Below, piece by piece: positions 10,170-20,170 of a stretch of DNA of 64,000 bases. A program made the position numbers and the translations under genes. Numbering within the stretch: position 1 is the first letter of the stretch; each line of letters begins with the position of its first letter. The notes beneath the pieces were generated by a model, which worked only from the letters and a program-made list of their open reading frames with translations, did no database searches and was not told where the DNA came from. The DNA comes from Fervidobacterium pennivorans (GTDB lineage: Bacteria; Thermotogota; Thermotogae; Thermotogales; Fervidobacteriaceae): assembly GCF_001644665.1 (NCBI RefSeq), contig NZ_CP011393.1:1014001-1078000 (forward strand). Reading direction: 5' to 3'.

Positions 10170-11441
10170 TTAGAGATAAAAATTCTCAACCTTTGCATTT
10201 AAAATATGTTCTATTTTGAGCACAATACTCTCAGGTCCACTTATTTGGACAAAATCAAAATCACCTAAAGAATCCAACTTCTCTATAGTCACGTATTCAA
10301 AATACTTAGAAATTAATCCATAATCTGAATGGCTTATTCTGAGCTTCACGCGGACATCAAAAGATTTAAAATATTCCTCCATCTTTGAGAACAACCCATC
10401 CAAGCCCTTTCCTTGTTTCGCGGATATGAAAACCCCATTAGGGTATTCGTACCTTATAAGCTCAAGTTTATCACCTGGCAGCACATCTATTTTATTAAAA
10501 ACAAGAATTATTGGCTTTTCGTGAGCTCCAATTTCTTCTAACACGCTGTATGAGGCGCGGATTTTGTCTTTGTAAAATGGATCCGAAATATCAACAACAA
10601 GCAACAACAGGTCCGAATAGAGTATTTCTTCCAGTGTTGAGTGAAAAGCCTCAACAAGTGTGTGAGGTAGCTTACTTATGAACCCTACTGTATCTCCAAC
10701 AAGGCAACTTCGACCACTCGGTAATTTAACCTTTCGGATAGTTGGATTTAATGTGGAAAAGAGTTTATCTGAAACAAAGATGTCTTTTTCACCTGAAATT
10801 GAACTCAACAACGTACTTTTCCCAGCGTTCGTATAACCAACAATTGAAACAAGGTAATATCCGCTTTCTAATCTGGACTTCCTTGCATTTTCTCTGTTGA
10901 GTTTTAATTTTGCGAGTTCCTTTCTCAAAGTTGAAATTCTTTGCTTTACCCTTCTTTTATCAAGTTCAAGCGCAGTTTCACCCGGACCCCTCGTACCTAT
11001 ACCTGCGCCAGGATTTGACAAATACAAACCTTTTCCTCTCAGTCGAGGCAATTCATAAATAAGTTTTGCCATTTCCACTTGTAGCTTCCCTTCGTGAGTC
11101 GTTGCATGCCTGGAAAAAATTTCAAGGATTACCTGCGTTCTATCAAGGATAGGAACACTTAAAACATTTTCTATGTTTCTTTGTTGAATTGGTGTTATTT
11201 CATCATCAAAGATAACTACATCAATTTGGTGTTCTTCACAAAAGTTTTTTACCTTCTCAAGTTTCCCACTACCGACGTAAGTTGCCGGGTCTGGTTTTTC
11301 TCTGCGTTGAATTATTGTGTCCAAAATCTCTATATCCAGTGTCTTACACAACAACTCTAATTCTTCAACAGATTCCTTAGTTTTATAATCGAAAGCCTGC
11401 GTTATTGCTACTATTATTCCTTTTCTCCTAAACTGTGTCAT
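10170..11441 (-). CDS. hflX: GTPase HflX
   Basis: 423 residues. It has an N-terminal HflX domain with GPGETALELDKRR and a glycine-rich stretch, a coiled linker, then the G domain with G1 GYTNAGKSTL, G3 DTVGF and G4 NKID, and a C-terminal domain. HflX binds the 50S subunit and splits stalled ribosomes, notably under heat stress. It follows hfq, a classic neighbour. The ATG lies close behind a G-rich ribosome-binding site, with only a short gap. Confidence 0.95.
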   Translation of the reverse strand: MTQFRRKGIIVAITQAFDYKTKESVEELELLCKTLDIEILDTIIQRREKPDPATYVGSGKLEKVKNFCEEHQIDVVIFDDEITPIQQRNIENVLSVPILDRTQVILEIFSRHATTHEGKLQVEMAKLIYELPRLRGKGLYLSNPGAGIGTRGPGETALELDKRRVKQRISTLRKELAKLKLNRENARKSRLESGYYLVSIVGYTNAGKSTLLSSISGEKDIFVSDKLFSTLNPTIRKVKLPSGRSCLVGDTVGFISKLPHTLVEAFHSTLEEILYSDLLLLVVDISDPFYKDKIRASYSVLEEIGAHEKPIILVFNKIDVLPGDKLELIRYEYPNGVFISAKQGKGLDGLFSKMEEYFKSFDVRVKLRISHSDYGLISKYFEYVTIEKLDSLGDFDFVQISGPESIVLKIEHILNAKVENFYL

Positions 11442-11481
11442 CCCCCCTTCTACTACTGAACTTCTATAAACCTATATAAAC

Positions 11482-11769
11482 CTACTCTTGCGTTTCTTCA
11501 AACCCTTGTTGGTCTTGCTCTTGCTGTTCGCCCTCTTGTTCCTCCGTTTTCATTAGCATGATGTACTGAGCTGGTTGAATTGTACTAATAGCGTGCTTGT
11601 AAATAAGCATCTGTTGCCTACCGTTTTCTAAAAGAACAGTAAAGTTGTCAAAGGACCTAACAATACCCTTGGCTTGAAAACCGTTAACTAAATAAACCTT
11701 CACCTCTATCTTCCGAGTTCTAACAATGTTCAGAAAACGATCCTGAAGGTTAAACTTCTCTTTTGCCAC
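11482..11769 (-). CDS. hfq: RNA chaperone Hfq
   Basis: 95 residues. The Sm1 motif (VKVYLVNGFQAKG.VRSFD) and the Sm2 motif with YKHAIST are intact, as is the N-terminal NLQDRFLN involved in RNA binding. The C-terminus is a short Glu/Gln-rich tail. Hfq hexamers pair small RNAs with mRNAs. The start is GTG behind a GGGGG ribosome-binding site. It is first in an operon with hflX, the M23 peptidase and metK. Confidence 0.96.
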   Translation of the reverse strand: MAKEKFNLQDRFLNIVRTRKIEVKVYLVNGFQAKGIVRSFDNFTVLLENGRQQMLIYKHAISTIQPAQYIMLMKTEEQEGEQQEQDQQGFEETQE

Positions 11770-11822
11770 TCAAATCCCCCCAATGTTTATAAAGAATGAA
11801 AAAAATAGCACAATGCAATGTG

Positions 11823-11850
11823 ATTATACCACAAGTTATGTAGATTTCAA
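11823..11850 (-). promoter_or_regulatory. Promoter of the hfq operon
   Basis: On the minus strand: TTGAAA, 16-bp spacer, TATAAT preceded by TGG (extended -10), about 55 bp before hfq. Confidence 0.75.
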
Positions 11851-11915
11851 AGAGAGGTTTTTCGAAAGTTTATACTACTTTTTACTCCATTCTTTTGTAT
11901 ATTTTTTTGTCTAAT

Positions 11916-11944
11916 TTGACAAATTATTTTGATAGTGATACAAT
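11916..11944 (+). promoter_or_regulatory. Strong promoter of the DUF2089/bactofilin operon
   Basis: Perfect TTGACA (11916-11921), 17-bp spacer, TACAAT (11939-11944). The predicted start site falls at the ribosome-binding site (11951-11960), so the 5' leader would be only ~10-15 nt. Confidence 0.8.
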
Positions 11945-11964
11945 ATTTTTGGGAGGTGAGTACC

Positions 11965-12363
11965 GTGGCAAAAATGCTACCGAGATGTCCGGTATGCGGG
12001 AAGCCAATGAAAGTTGTGCAGCTTAGATGTGATGATGATGGTGTTACCGTTAGTGGCGCGTTTGAAGCACCCGCATTTGCATACTTAGATGAAGAAGACA
12101 CAAGATTCATTATGATGTTTCTCAGAACAAAGGGTAACTTGAAAGAGATGGAACGGCTAACAGGTATCGGATATTTCGCATTGAGAGGAAGGCTTGACAA
12201 AGTCTTAGAAAAGATGGGGCTCACGCCAATAGAAGAGGAAGAAGAACAGGTTAACTCTGAGGATGTCTTCAAGCTTCTGAAAGAGAAGAAAATCACCGTT
12301 GAAGAGGCCATATCTATTTTAAAAAAGAAAAGAGGTGAAAACGATGGGAGAACTTCCGAATGA
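11965..12363 (+). CDS. DUF2089 family protein (zinc ribbon plus helix-turn-helix)
   Basis: 132 residues. It begins with a zinc-ribbon half (LPRCPVCGKPM) and continues with a helical domain containing FLRTKGNLKEMERLTGIG, which resembles the DNA-binding part of DUF2089 proteins. It ends in a short helical hairpin, ITVEEAISILKKK, that recurs in the next two genes. I chose GTG 11965 because GGGAGGTGAG sits just upstream; the longer ATG frame (11929) would start inside the promoter. It is a likely regulator of its own operon. It overlaps the next gene by 20 bp. Confidence 0.8.
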   Translation: MAKMLPRCPVCGKPMKVVQLRCDDDGVTVSGAFEAPAFAYLDEEDTRFIMMFLRTKGNLKEMERLTGIGYFALRGRLDKVLEKMGLTPIEEEEEQVNSEDVFKLLKEKKITVEEAISILKKKRGENDGRTSE

Positions 12364-12841
12364 CTTACTTGCGATTTTACAAGCTCTTGCCAGAAAGGAA
12401 ATTACCGTTGACGAAGCAGAGCAACTTATCGAAGCAATTATGGATAAGCGAACCGAAGAGCGGAGAAAAGGGTCAAAAAGTTACATTGGTAGGGATTTCA
12501 TAATCAACCCAGGCGAGGAGTATTTTGGAAAAGTCGAAGTAGTGAATGGCAAAGCCATCATCAATGGAAGACTAATTGGTGACCTTGAAGTTGTCTTCGG
12601 GGAACTGATTTTTTCGGGAGAGGTAGCAGGAAATGTTGAGCTTGTAGGGACAAACATCGTCTGGAATGGCGGACATATCGCAGGTAATCTTGAAATGGTA
12701 GGTTGTTCTTACAAAGGTGCTAAACCCATAGTGGATGGAAAAGTCAACGAGGTGAATAACTTTTTCATAAATGGTGTACTTGGAATTGTCAGAAATCTCG
12801 TAGTGAAACATTTTTTGTCGGGTATAAAAATCGAAGAATAA
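12344..12841 (+). CDS. Bactofilin-like polymer-forming protein
   Basis: 165 residues. Residues ~1-33 form a SHOCT-like helical hairpin (EITVDEAEQLIEAI). The rest is short beta strands with regular Gly turns (NGKAIINGRLIGDLE, SGEVAGNVELVG), as in bactofilin/DUF583 right-handed beta-helix proteins. No signal peptide or membrane segment is seen. It probably assembles on the inner face of the envelope, by analogy with bactofilins. AGAGGTGA is placed for the ATG at 12344 (a GTG at 12335 is inside that site). Confidence 0.7.
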   Translation: MGELPNDLLAILQALARKEITVDEAEQLIEAIMDKRTEERRKGSKSYIGRDFIINPGEEYFGKVEVVNGKAIINGRLIGDLEVVFGELIFSGEVAGNVELVGTNIVWNGGHIAGNLEMVGCSYKGAKPIVDGKVNEVNNFFINGVLGIVRNLVVKHFLSGIKIEE

Positions 12842-12877
12842 TTTTCAGAGCAAATACAGATAGGTAGGTGAGGAGAG

Positions 12878-13954
12878 ATGGATAAAGCAGAATTAAGACA
12901 AGTGTTAGAAGCGGTCGAAAGAGGAGAAATAAGCCCAGAAGATGCTGAAAAATTGATAGAAGCGATTTACAATAAAGAAAATGAGGAAAAAAGCAAAGAA
13001 GAAGAGTTTGTAGAAGTAACAGAGGAAATTGAAGAGAACAAAGAAATACACCGAAATATTTCCATGACCAGCGGAAAACTTATAATCAAAGGTAAAGTCA
13101 ACGGAGACGTATCTGTAGTAAACAGTATCGTCGAAATCCATGGTATTATAAACGGAGATTTGAACGCCGTAAGGTCCAAGATAATCTGGGCCGGAGGGAA
13201 GGTAGAAGGAGATGTAAATTCAATACTCTCAAAAGAGGAAGGCACTCCGAATGTCTCTGGAAAACACAATGTTATAGCATTTGAGGTTCCTTTTGTTGAA
13301 AAATTGTCTAAAAAGATGACTTTTAAATCCGACAAGGAAATTTTCATTGAAGGAGAACAAAAAATAGAGTTTCTAAAGAAAGAAAAAGTTATAGTAAACG
13401 GAAAACTATCAGCCGTTTCAATCGAATGCGATAAGCTTATTTTAACAGGAACTTTAGGGGTAGTAGATTTAAGAGCAGGCGATGTGGTTATCTCTACGAA
13501 TGGTATACTAGCTTCAGAAAGGATAGAAGCTGAGAGAATTGTCAATAATGGTGAGTGCAATTCGAAGATTTTAGAAACAGAAAGAATCACAAACTCAGGT
13601 GTTATCAAAACAGACGAAATCAAATGCGAAAGTGTAGAGAATTCAGGCACGATAATAACAAACACTTGTATTGGGGAAGAAATCGACAACAAAGGCTCAG
13701 TCGAATGTCAGGAATTGCGTTTTGAAGAAGTCAGCAACAGAGGTAAGTTAAAAGTTGAGAAATTATTTGCAGAAAAGCTAAACAACTCGGGAGAATTGCA
13801 AGTGAAAGAATTAAACTTGGAAGAACTTTATAACACCGGACAACTAAATGCGAAAATTCTTGAAAGTGATTATGTTGAAAATAAAGGAAAAATCATTGCT
13901 GAGGAATTTAGCTGCGAAGAACTAAAAGGTAATCCCATAATTAAATTGGATTGA
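12878..13954 (+). CDS. Bactofilin-like protein with 16-residue NxG solenoid repeats
   Basis: 358 residues. It has a SHOCT-like hairpin at the N-terminus (GEISPEDAEKLIEAI), an acidic linker, a bactofilin-like beta region (residues ~65-220), then a regular solenoid. At least eight tandem 16-residue units start with N-x-G at residues ~223, 239, 255, 271, 287, 303, 319 and 335 (NNG, NSG, NSG, NKG, NRG, NSG, NTG, NKG). Such a period fits a right-handed beta-helix coil. No signal peptide. GGTGAGGAGAG precedes the ATG. Same operon as the preceding two genes; probably an envelope scaffold, function unproven. Confidence 0.75.
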   Translation: MDKAELRQVLEAVERGEISPEDAEKLIEAIYNKENEEKSKEEEFVEVTEEIEENKEIHRNISMTSGKLIIKGKVNGDVSVVNSIVEIHGIINGDLNAVRSKIIWAGGKVEGDVNSILSKEEGTPNVSGKHNVIAFEVPFVEKLSKKMTFKSDKEIFIEGEQKIEFLKKEKVIVNGKLSAVSIECDKLILTGTLGVVDLRAGDVVISTNGILASERIEAERIVNNGECNSKILETERITNSGVIKTDEIKCESVENSGTIITNTCIGEEIDNKGSVECQELRFEEVSNRGKLKVEKLFAEKLNNSGELQVKELNLEELYNTGQLNAKILESDYVENKGKIIAEEFSCEELKGNPIIKLD

Positions 13955-13982
13955 GATTCCACACAGAAAGGGGCGTGATGGC

Positions 13983-14285
13983 ATGTTTTGGGGTGTGATA
14001 CTTTTTACAGCCGGTATTTTTATTCTCCTTAGTGTGATTTTGTCAGTAACATCTCCAGTTTGGTTAATTTTTGGTGCGATAGTGCTGGTTGGTGGTATCG
14101 TTAGTTTGATAAAAAGTTTTCCAAATGGTCTTGGATTATCAATCATAGGGGTTCTAATCATTGTTCAATCCCTAGGTTACATCAAAATGGGATTCTGGGA
14201 ATTCGTTGTAGCAATCATTGCCGCTGGGTTGATAGAGATTGGTTTGAAACTCATAGTTGCAAGTTATAGAAAGGAAAAGTGGTAA
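13983..14285 (+). CDS. Small membrane protein, LiaI/LiaF-like
   Basis: 100 residues with three to four hydrophobic helices (about 3-22, 26-43, 50-66, 72-92) and a basic C-terminus. It resembles the short transmembrane region of LiaI/LiaF-type envelope-stress proteins. It sits 28 nt after the solenoid gene and just before a terminator, so it is the last member of the operon and could anchor the soluble polymers at the membrane. Confidence 0.65.
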   Translation: MFWGVILFTAGIFILLSVILSVTSPVWLIFGAIVLVGGIVSLIKSFPNGLGLSIIGVLIIVQSLGYIKMGFWEFVVAIIAAGLIEIGLKLIVASYRKEKW

Positions 14286-14307
14286 AGTTTATAATCAACT
14301 GTTAAAG

Positions 14308-14352
14308 AACAACAAGCGGGGATAGAGTAAGCGTCCCCGCTTTGTTGTTTAA
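14308..14352. terminator. Terminator between convergent operons
   Basis: A long stem: AACAACAAGCGGGGA (14308-14322) with TCCCCGC...TTGTT (14334-14349), followed by T-rich sequence. It probably serves the + operon and, less well, guaB on the - strand. Confidence 0.8.
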
Positions 14353-14390
14353 TTTGATTTTTCGATATAGAAAAATTTGCCGGCCACAAC

Positions 14391-15938
<1,548 letters not shown>

Positions 15939-15950
15939 TCAATATTCTTT

Positions 15951-15980
15951 ATAATAAAGCAGACCCCTTTTTGGGTCTGC
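15951..15980 (-). terminator. Terminator after tRNA-Gly
   Basis: Minus strand: GCAGACCC (15980-15973) pairs with GGGTCTGC (15966-15959), followed by TTTATTAT. It lies between tRNA-Gly and guaB. Confidence 0.7.
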
Positions 15981-16005
15981 CTTCTTTTCTACTCATTCTT
16001 TTGTT

Positions 16006-16081
16006 TGGAGCGGGCGACGGGATTCGAACCCGCGGCCCTCAGCTTGGGAAGCTGATGCTCTACCAACTGAGCTACACCCGC
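16006..16081 (-). tRNA. tRNA-Gly (anticodon CCC)
   Basis: 76-nt cloverleaf on the minus strand. Acceptor stem GCGGGTG pairs with CGCCCGC (one G-T). The anticodon stem TCAGC/GCTGA encloses the loop TTCCCAA with anticodon CCC. The T arm contains GGTTCGAATCC. The discriminator is U, as expected for glycine, and CCA is encoded. Confidence 0.96.
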
Positions 16082-16096
16082 TCAAGCTCTAATTAT

Positions 16097-16125
16097 ATTA
16101 TATCATTAGGCAGAGATATTTTCAA
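16097..16125 (-). promoter_or_regulatory. Promoter of tRNA-Gly
   Basis: Minus strand: TTGAAA, 17-bp spacer, perfect TATAAT, about 16 bp upstream of the tRNA 5' end. Confidence 0.85.
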
Positions 16126-16155
16126 GACCCTTGAGTTCCGCGATTTGACCTGATA

Positions 16156-17328
16156 TCAGAAGTTAGCAGATCCTCCAACAAATGCTGTTTGTTTCCATTG
16201 GCTGTCTTCCCAAATGTACTTTACACCAGCGTAGAATCCTGCAAACACTGGATAAGCTATCGTTAGCCTTGCTTGCGTGTTATCATCAAAGAATTGCCCA
16301 CCTTCAAAAGGTGTTTCATCGTAAAGATAACCATAAAGAACTAGGCCATTTGTCCCACCGATAGCTGGTATGTTTATAATTCCTTCGCCAGATAATGTCA
16401 CGTTTCCTTCAAAGTTACCTTTCAAAAGAACTGCTACTTTACCATATGGACTTAACGTCAAAGCAAGGTTAGCAATGTATCCTAGGTCTGATTTGTATTT
16501 ATCCGGCCCAAAGTCAGGTTGTGATTTTTCAAAACTGTAGTTCCTTGAAATCAACCATGGTTTGAAACCATCCGATGCGTAGAATGGACCTGCAACGAAT
16601 TGAAACACACCAAAATCACCAAAAATACCACCAAAAACTCCATATCCGATAGTTCCATCCTTCCACATCTGTGCTCCAGCCTCTGCACCGATCGAGAATC
16701 CAAGCACGTTCGTAGTGAGAGAAATGCCTGCCGCATAGGTAAGAGGCGTAGCAACCGCATCCTCCCTTAAACCGTCCATATCAACTCCACCAAACGCTGA
16801 AAGTTCAAATAAAGAAATCTTAGAACTTACAACCGCTGTATATACTGGGTCAGATTGTGTAAAGGTAAATGTTGAAAGTTGCGCAAGTTGATATGGAACG
16901 TGGACAGAAGCACTCAACGTTCCCATTCTAATACCTGCATCCAGGGTTCTTGCATTAGGATTCGAGTATCCACTGAAAACAAAGCCCATTCCGTAAGTTA
17001 CGGGTCTCATCCTTCCATATCTAAACCAAACGTTCCCCAAGTCTAACCCAAGTGCTGTTATGTTGATACCATCAATAATATTGGTACTCGGTGTCGAAGA
17101 ACCAGGATATCCAAAGTAGAAACTGCCAGTTGTTAAATCCGTTGCGTACGTTGTAAGTGTGAGTCCAAGTGTGACAGGACCTACTGTGAACTCTGGACCG
17201 AACTCGTAGACCATGTAGTTCTCGTTGCCAATCTGAACTGTACCGACGTTAAGATAAAACTCCGCAAAGCTCAATGTTGCAAAAAGGAGAACCAAAACAA
17301 AGACCGCTTTGAACGTATCTTTTACCAT
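16156..17328 (-). CDS. Putative outer-membrane beta-barrel protein
   Basis: 390 residues. A typical signal peptide (basic start, hydrophobic VFVLVLLFATLSFA, cleavage near residue 22) is followed by many alternating-pattern strands rich in Gly, Tyr and Phe. The chain ends in Asn-Phe, the C-terminal aromatic mark of outer-membrane barrels. I do not recognise a named family; it is likely a component of the toga (outer sheath). It has its own promoter and is monocistronic. Porin activity is possible but unproven. Confidence 0.75.
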   Translation of the reverse strand: MVKDTFKAVFVLVLLFATLSFAEFYLNVGTVQIGNENYMVYEFGPEFTVGPVTLGLTLTTYATDLTTGSFYFGYPGSSTPSTNIIDGINITALGLDLGNVWFRYGRMRPVTYGMGFVFSGYSNPNARTLDAGIRMGTLSASVHVPYQLAQLSTFTFTQSDPVYTAVVSSKISLFELSAFGGVDMDGLREDAVATPLTYAAGISLTTNVLGFSIGAEAGAQMWKDGTIGYGVFGGIFGDFGVFQFVAGPFYASDGFKPWLISRNYSFEKSQPDFGPDKYKSDLGYIANLALTLSPYGKVAVLLKGNFEGNVTLSGEGIINIPAIGGTNGLVLYGYLYDETPFEGGQFFDDNTQARLTIAYPVFAGFYAGVKYIWEDSQWKQTAFVGGSANF

Positions 17329-17415
17329 CGCCTTTCACCTCCTAATAGTTTTGACCAGCGTAATCGCTAAATCGTTCATCCCTTTAGAAAAGTTATTTTC
17401 TCATCAAGTTATATA

Positions 17416-17424
17416 ATTATACCA
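17416..17424 (-). promoter_or_regulatory. Extended -10 promoter for the barrel protein
   Basis: Minus strand TGG-TATAAT at 17424-17416, ~90 bp upstream of the ATG. The -35 region is poor, so this relies on the extended -10. Confidence 0.5.
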
Positions 17425-17439
17425 CAATTTATTTCAACA

Positions 17440-17471
17440 CATAAAAAAAGAGCCGGGTTGAAAAACCCGGC
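17440..17471 (-). terminator. Terminator of the 2-oxo acid fermentation operon
   Basis: Minus strand: GCCGGGTT (17471-17464) pairs with AACCCGGC (17459-17452), followed by CTCTTTTTTT. It ends the nine-gene operon. Confidence 0.88.
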
Positions 17472-17523
17472 GTAATGCGCGTGTCTATCTAATCCGCCTT
17501 TAAGAGTGTATTTGTGTTTGACC

Positions 17524-18069
17524 TCACAGCTGGCTTTTTGCTATCTCAATACCTTTTAAAATCGCTTGCTTGTTAATCTCAATAAGCGAGGCTTTTCCTC
17601 CGGCAAGTTTTTTCTCAAGAGCTTTGAAGACACTATCGACATCAACAACATTCATTGCACCAACAACGGCACCAAGCATAACCATGTTTGCAACTTTTAG
17701 ATTTCCTAATTCATCAGCAATTTCATTACAAGGTATTTTTACAACGTGTATGTCCTTCCTGGTGGGTTCCCTATCTACAACCGACTGATTGATGAAAAGA
17801 TATCCATTTTCCGTAACAGCAGGTTCAAATTTCAGAAGGGACGGTATATTCATCGCAACAATAACTTCTGCACTGCTAGTCACAGGAGATGCAACAGGTT
17901 CGTCACTTATAACAACGGTACAATTCGCGGTTCCTCCCCTCATCTCAGGTCCATATGATGGCATCCAAGTAACGTTCTTACCCTGGAGCATTCCCGCTAA
18001 GGATATGATTTGCCCCATCAACATAACACCTTGTCCACCAAAGCCGGCAAATATCATCCTTGTTGTCAT
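17524..18069 (-). CDS. 2-oxoacid:ferredoxin oxidoreductase, gamma subunit
   Basis: 181 residues with the gamma-subunit signature [13 protein letters not shown] at the start and [14 protein letters not shown]. It is part of the thiamine-diphosphate enzyme that oxidatively decarboxylates 2-oxo acids to acyl-CoA with ferredoxin reduction. It overlaps the beta subunit stop by four bases. Given the butyrate kinase and transaminase genes upstream, a branched-chain (VOR-like) substrate is likelier than pyruvate, though 2-oxoglutarate (KOR) remains possible. Confidence 0.9.
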   Translation of the reverse strand: MTTRMIFAGFGGQGVMLMGQIISLAGMLQGKNVTWMPSYGPEMRGGTANCTVVISDEPVASPVTSSAEVIVAMNIPSLLKFEPAVTENGYLFINQSVVDREPTRKDIHVVKIPCNEIADELGNLKVANMVMLGAVVGAMNVVDVDSVFKALEKKLAGGKASLIEINKQAILKGIEIAKSQL

Positions 18070-18821
18070 TGTTCATCCCCTACCTTGTCAACAAATACTC
18101 CAAGTGGGTATTCCGGAACCATGTGTTGTTCCAACCATTTGAGTGCTGAAACGGGGTCAATACCCCAGTTCGTTGGGCATGTGGATAGTACCTCAACCAT
18201 TCCAAATCCCAAACCTTTTATTTGAGCCAAGAACGCCTTCTTTATTGCTTTCTTTGTTTTTACAACATCCTGAGGTGTATTAACTTTTGTCCTAGCCAAG
18301 AACGCAACACCGCGAGCTTCTTTTATGATTTCAGCAACGTGAAGCGGATAGCCATCGTTTTCAGCACTTCTGCCGTAAGGTGTCGTTGTTGTTTTCATAC
18401 CTAATAGCGTGGTAGGTGCCATCTGTCCACCTGTCATTCCGTAAATTGCGTTGTTTACAAAGATAGTTGTAATCTTTTCACCTCTGTTTGCCGCATGAAC
18501 AATTTCCGCAGTTCCTATAGCTGCGAGGTCTCCGTCCCCCTGATATGTGAATACGTAAAGGTCTGGCCTTGCCCTTTTGATACCAGTAGCGACAGCAGGT
18601 GCTCTACCATGCGCCGCAACTGTTGCGTCAGTGGTAAAGAAATGATACGCAAATACTGAACAACCAATAGGAGCTACTGCTATAGTCTTCTCTCTTATAC
18701 CAAGTTCATCAATAACCTCTGCAATTAACCTATGAATGATTCCATGGGTACATCCTGGACAGTATGTGAATTCTCTTTCAGTTAATGCTTCCGGCTTTTT
18801 CAATATGACTTCAAATGCCAT
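18066..18821 (-). CDS. 2-oxoacid:ferredoxin oxidoreductase, beta (ThDP-binding) subunit
   Basis: 251 residues. YCPGCTHGI near the N-terminus and the ThDP/Mg motif [10 protein letters not shown]...[11 protein letters not shown] are clear. This subunit binds thiamine diphosphate and forms the active site with alpha. The short length and the single Cys pair suggest that iron-sulfur clusters reside on the separate delta subunit. An ATG at 18827 is too close to GGGAGGT; the second ATG (18821) has 7-nt spacing. It overlaps gamma by four bases. Confidence 0.92.
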   Translation of the reverse strand: MAFEVILKKPEALTEREFTYCPGCTHGIIHRLIAEVIDELGIREKTIAVAPIGCSVFAYHFFTTDATVAAHGRAPAVATGIKRARPDLYVFTYQGDGDLAAIGTAEIVHAANRGEKITTIFVNNAIYGMTGGQMAPTTLLGMKTTTTPYGRSAENDGYPLHVAEIIKEARGVAFLARTKVNTPQDVVKTKKAIKKAFLAQIKGLGFGMVEVLSTCPTNWGIDPVSALKWLEQHMVPEYPLGVFVDKVGDEQ

Positions 18822-18826
18822 ATACA

Positions 18827-19888
18827 TTACCTCCCGAGCTTAGATTTTAATGCTTGGAGTATTTCGTCTGGTGTTGGCACAACTCCTCCGAGCCTTCCGT
18901 AGTATTCAATTGGCGCATGGTCTTTCACTGCAAGTTTAACATCTTCCAACATCTGTCCCATGTTCATTTCAACATCAAAAATCAATTTCTTGCCTCTCGA
19001 AATTTCTTCAAGTCGTTCGTATGGGAATGGCCATAGTGTAATAGGTCTGAATAGTCCAACCTTTATACCTTCCTTCCTTGCTTGTTCAACAACGCTTTTA
19101 GCAATTCTTGCCACTGTTCCAAACGCAGTAATGACCACTTCTGCATCATCTAGTTTATATTCTTCCCAACGTTTCTCTTTCGCTTCAATTTTTTTGTATT
19201 TTTCAACAAGCTCAAGGTTCATTTTTTCCAAAACATATGGGTCAATATCAAATGATACAACTATATGTTTTTCTCTCCCTTTGGCACCTGTTAAAGCCCA
19301 GCTCCCGTGATTGGGTAACGTATTTAAATCCCTGAACTCAGGGAATGTGACTGGTTCCATCATCTGACCAATAACACCATCGGCGATTATCAATACCGGA
19401 TTTCTGTATTCATCAGCAAGGTCAAATGCAAGATATGTCAGGTCAACTGCTTCCTGCACTGTTGACGGTGCAAGAACAATAAGCTTATAATCTCCGTGAC
19501 CTCCACCTTTGGTTGCTTGCCAATAGTCTCCTTGCGAGGGTTGAATGTCTCCAAGCCCAGGTCCACCACGCACAACATTGACGAGAACTGCTGGTAACTG
19601 TGCACATGCCATGTAAGAAATGCCTTCCTGCATCAAGCTAAAACCTGGTGAAGATGTAGATGTCATAACTCTTGTGCCCGTGCATGCTGCACCATATACC
19701 ATATTAATGGTTGCAACTTCACTTTCTGTCTGTAAGAAAGTTCCACCAACTTCTGGCATTCTTTTCGACATGTATTCAGGTAGTTCATTCTGTGGTGTTA
19801 TTGGGTAACCAAAAAACAAACGACAACCTGCACGTATCGCTGCTTCACCTATTGCTTCCGTTCCCTTTACCAAAACTCTTTCGCTCAT
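18827..19888 (-). CDS. 2-oxoacid:ferredoxin oxidoreductase, alpha subunit
   Basis: 353 residues. The N-terminus carries [14 protein letters not shown] and the substrate-site motif [13 protein letters not shown] typical of KOR/VOR alpha chains, plus the [10 protein letters not shown]-like [13 protein letters not shown] stretch. GAGGAGG lies 9 nt before ATG 19888; the frame extends upstream to 19939, but that would overlap the ferredoxin subunit and lacks a ribosome-binding site. It lies between delta and beta in the usual delta-alpha-beta-gamma order. Confidence 0.92.
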   Translation of the reverse strand: MSERVLVKGTEAIGEAAIRAGCRLFFGYPITPQNELPEYMSKRMPEVGGTFLQTESEVATINMVYGAACTGTRVMTSTSSPGFSLMQEGISYMACAQLPAVLVNVVRGGPGLGDIQPSQGDYWQATKGGGHGDYKLIVLAPSTVQEAVDLTYLAFDLADEYRNPVLIIADGVIGQMMEPVTFPEFRDLNTLPNHGSWALTGAKGREKHIVVSFDIDPYVLEKMNLELVEKYKKIEAKEKRWEEYKLDDAEVVITAFGTVARIAKSVVEQARKEGIKVGLFRPITLWPFPYERLEEISRGKKLIFDVEMNMGQMLEDVKLAVKDHAPIEYYGRLGGVVPTPDEILQALKSKLGR

Positions 19889-19902
19889 TTGTTTTTCCCT
19901 CC

Positions 19903-20133
19903 TCAAGCACTTTCTACTTCTCGGTAAACTGTTATACAAACATCAGGACACATATTGTAACAAAAGCCACAGGCAATACATTTTTCAACATGCTTAGGTT
20001 CCGCGGGGTGATAACCTTTTGAATTGAACGAATCGCTAAACTCAATAACTTTCATCGGACAAACGCTTATACACAATCCACAACCTTTGCATCTTTCCTG
20101 ATTAATCTCTATCTTTCCTCTAACCTTCGGCAT
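19903..20133 (-). CDS. 2-oxoacid:ferredoxin oxidoreductase, delta (ferredoxin) subunit
   Basis: 76 residues with two canonical 4Fe-4S motifs: CKGCGLCISVCP and CIACGFCYNMCP. It carries electrons from the ThDP centre to external ferredoxin. It lies 15 nt upstream of alpha and is the first of the four oxidoreductase genes. Confidence 0.92.
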   Translation of the reverse strand: MPKVRGKIEINQERCKGCGLCISVCPMKVIEFSDSFNSKGYHPAEPKHVEKCIACGFCYNMCPDVCITVYREVESA

Positions 20134-20170
20134 AAGTATCCTCCTTTGCTAACGGTTTGAATGCTAACAT

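Noticed and set aside
12967-13692. 241-codon antisense frame opposite the solenoid gene
   Set aside because: It is the reverse of the Glu/Lys- and Asn/Gly-rich repeats (giving Ser/Phe/Leu-rich translation) with no ribosome-binding site; an artefact of composition.
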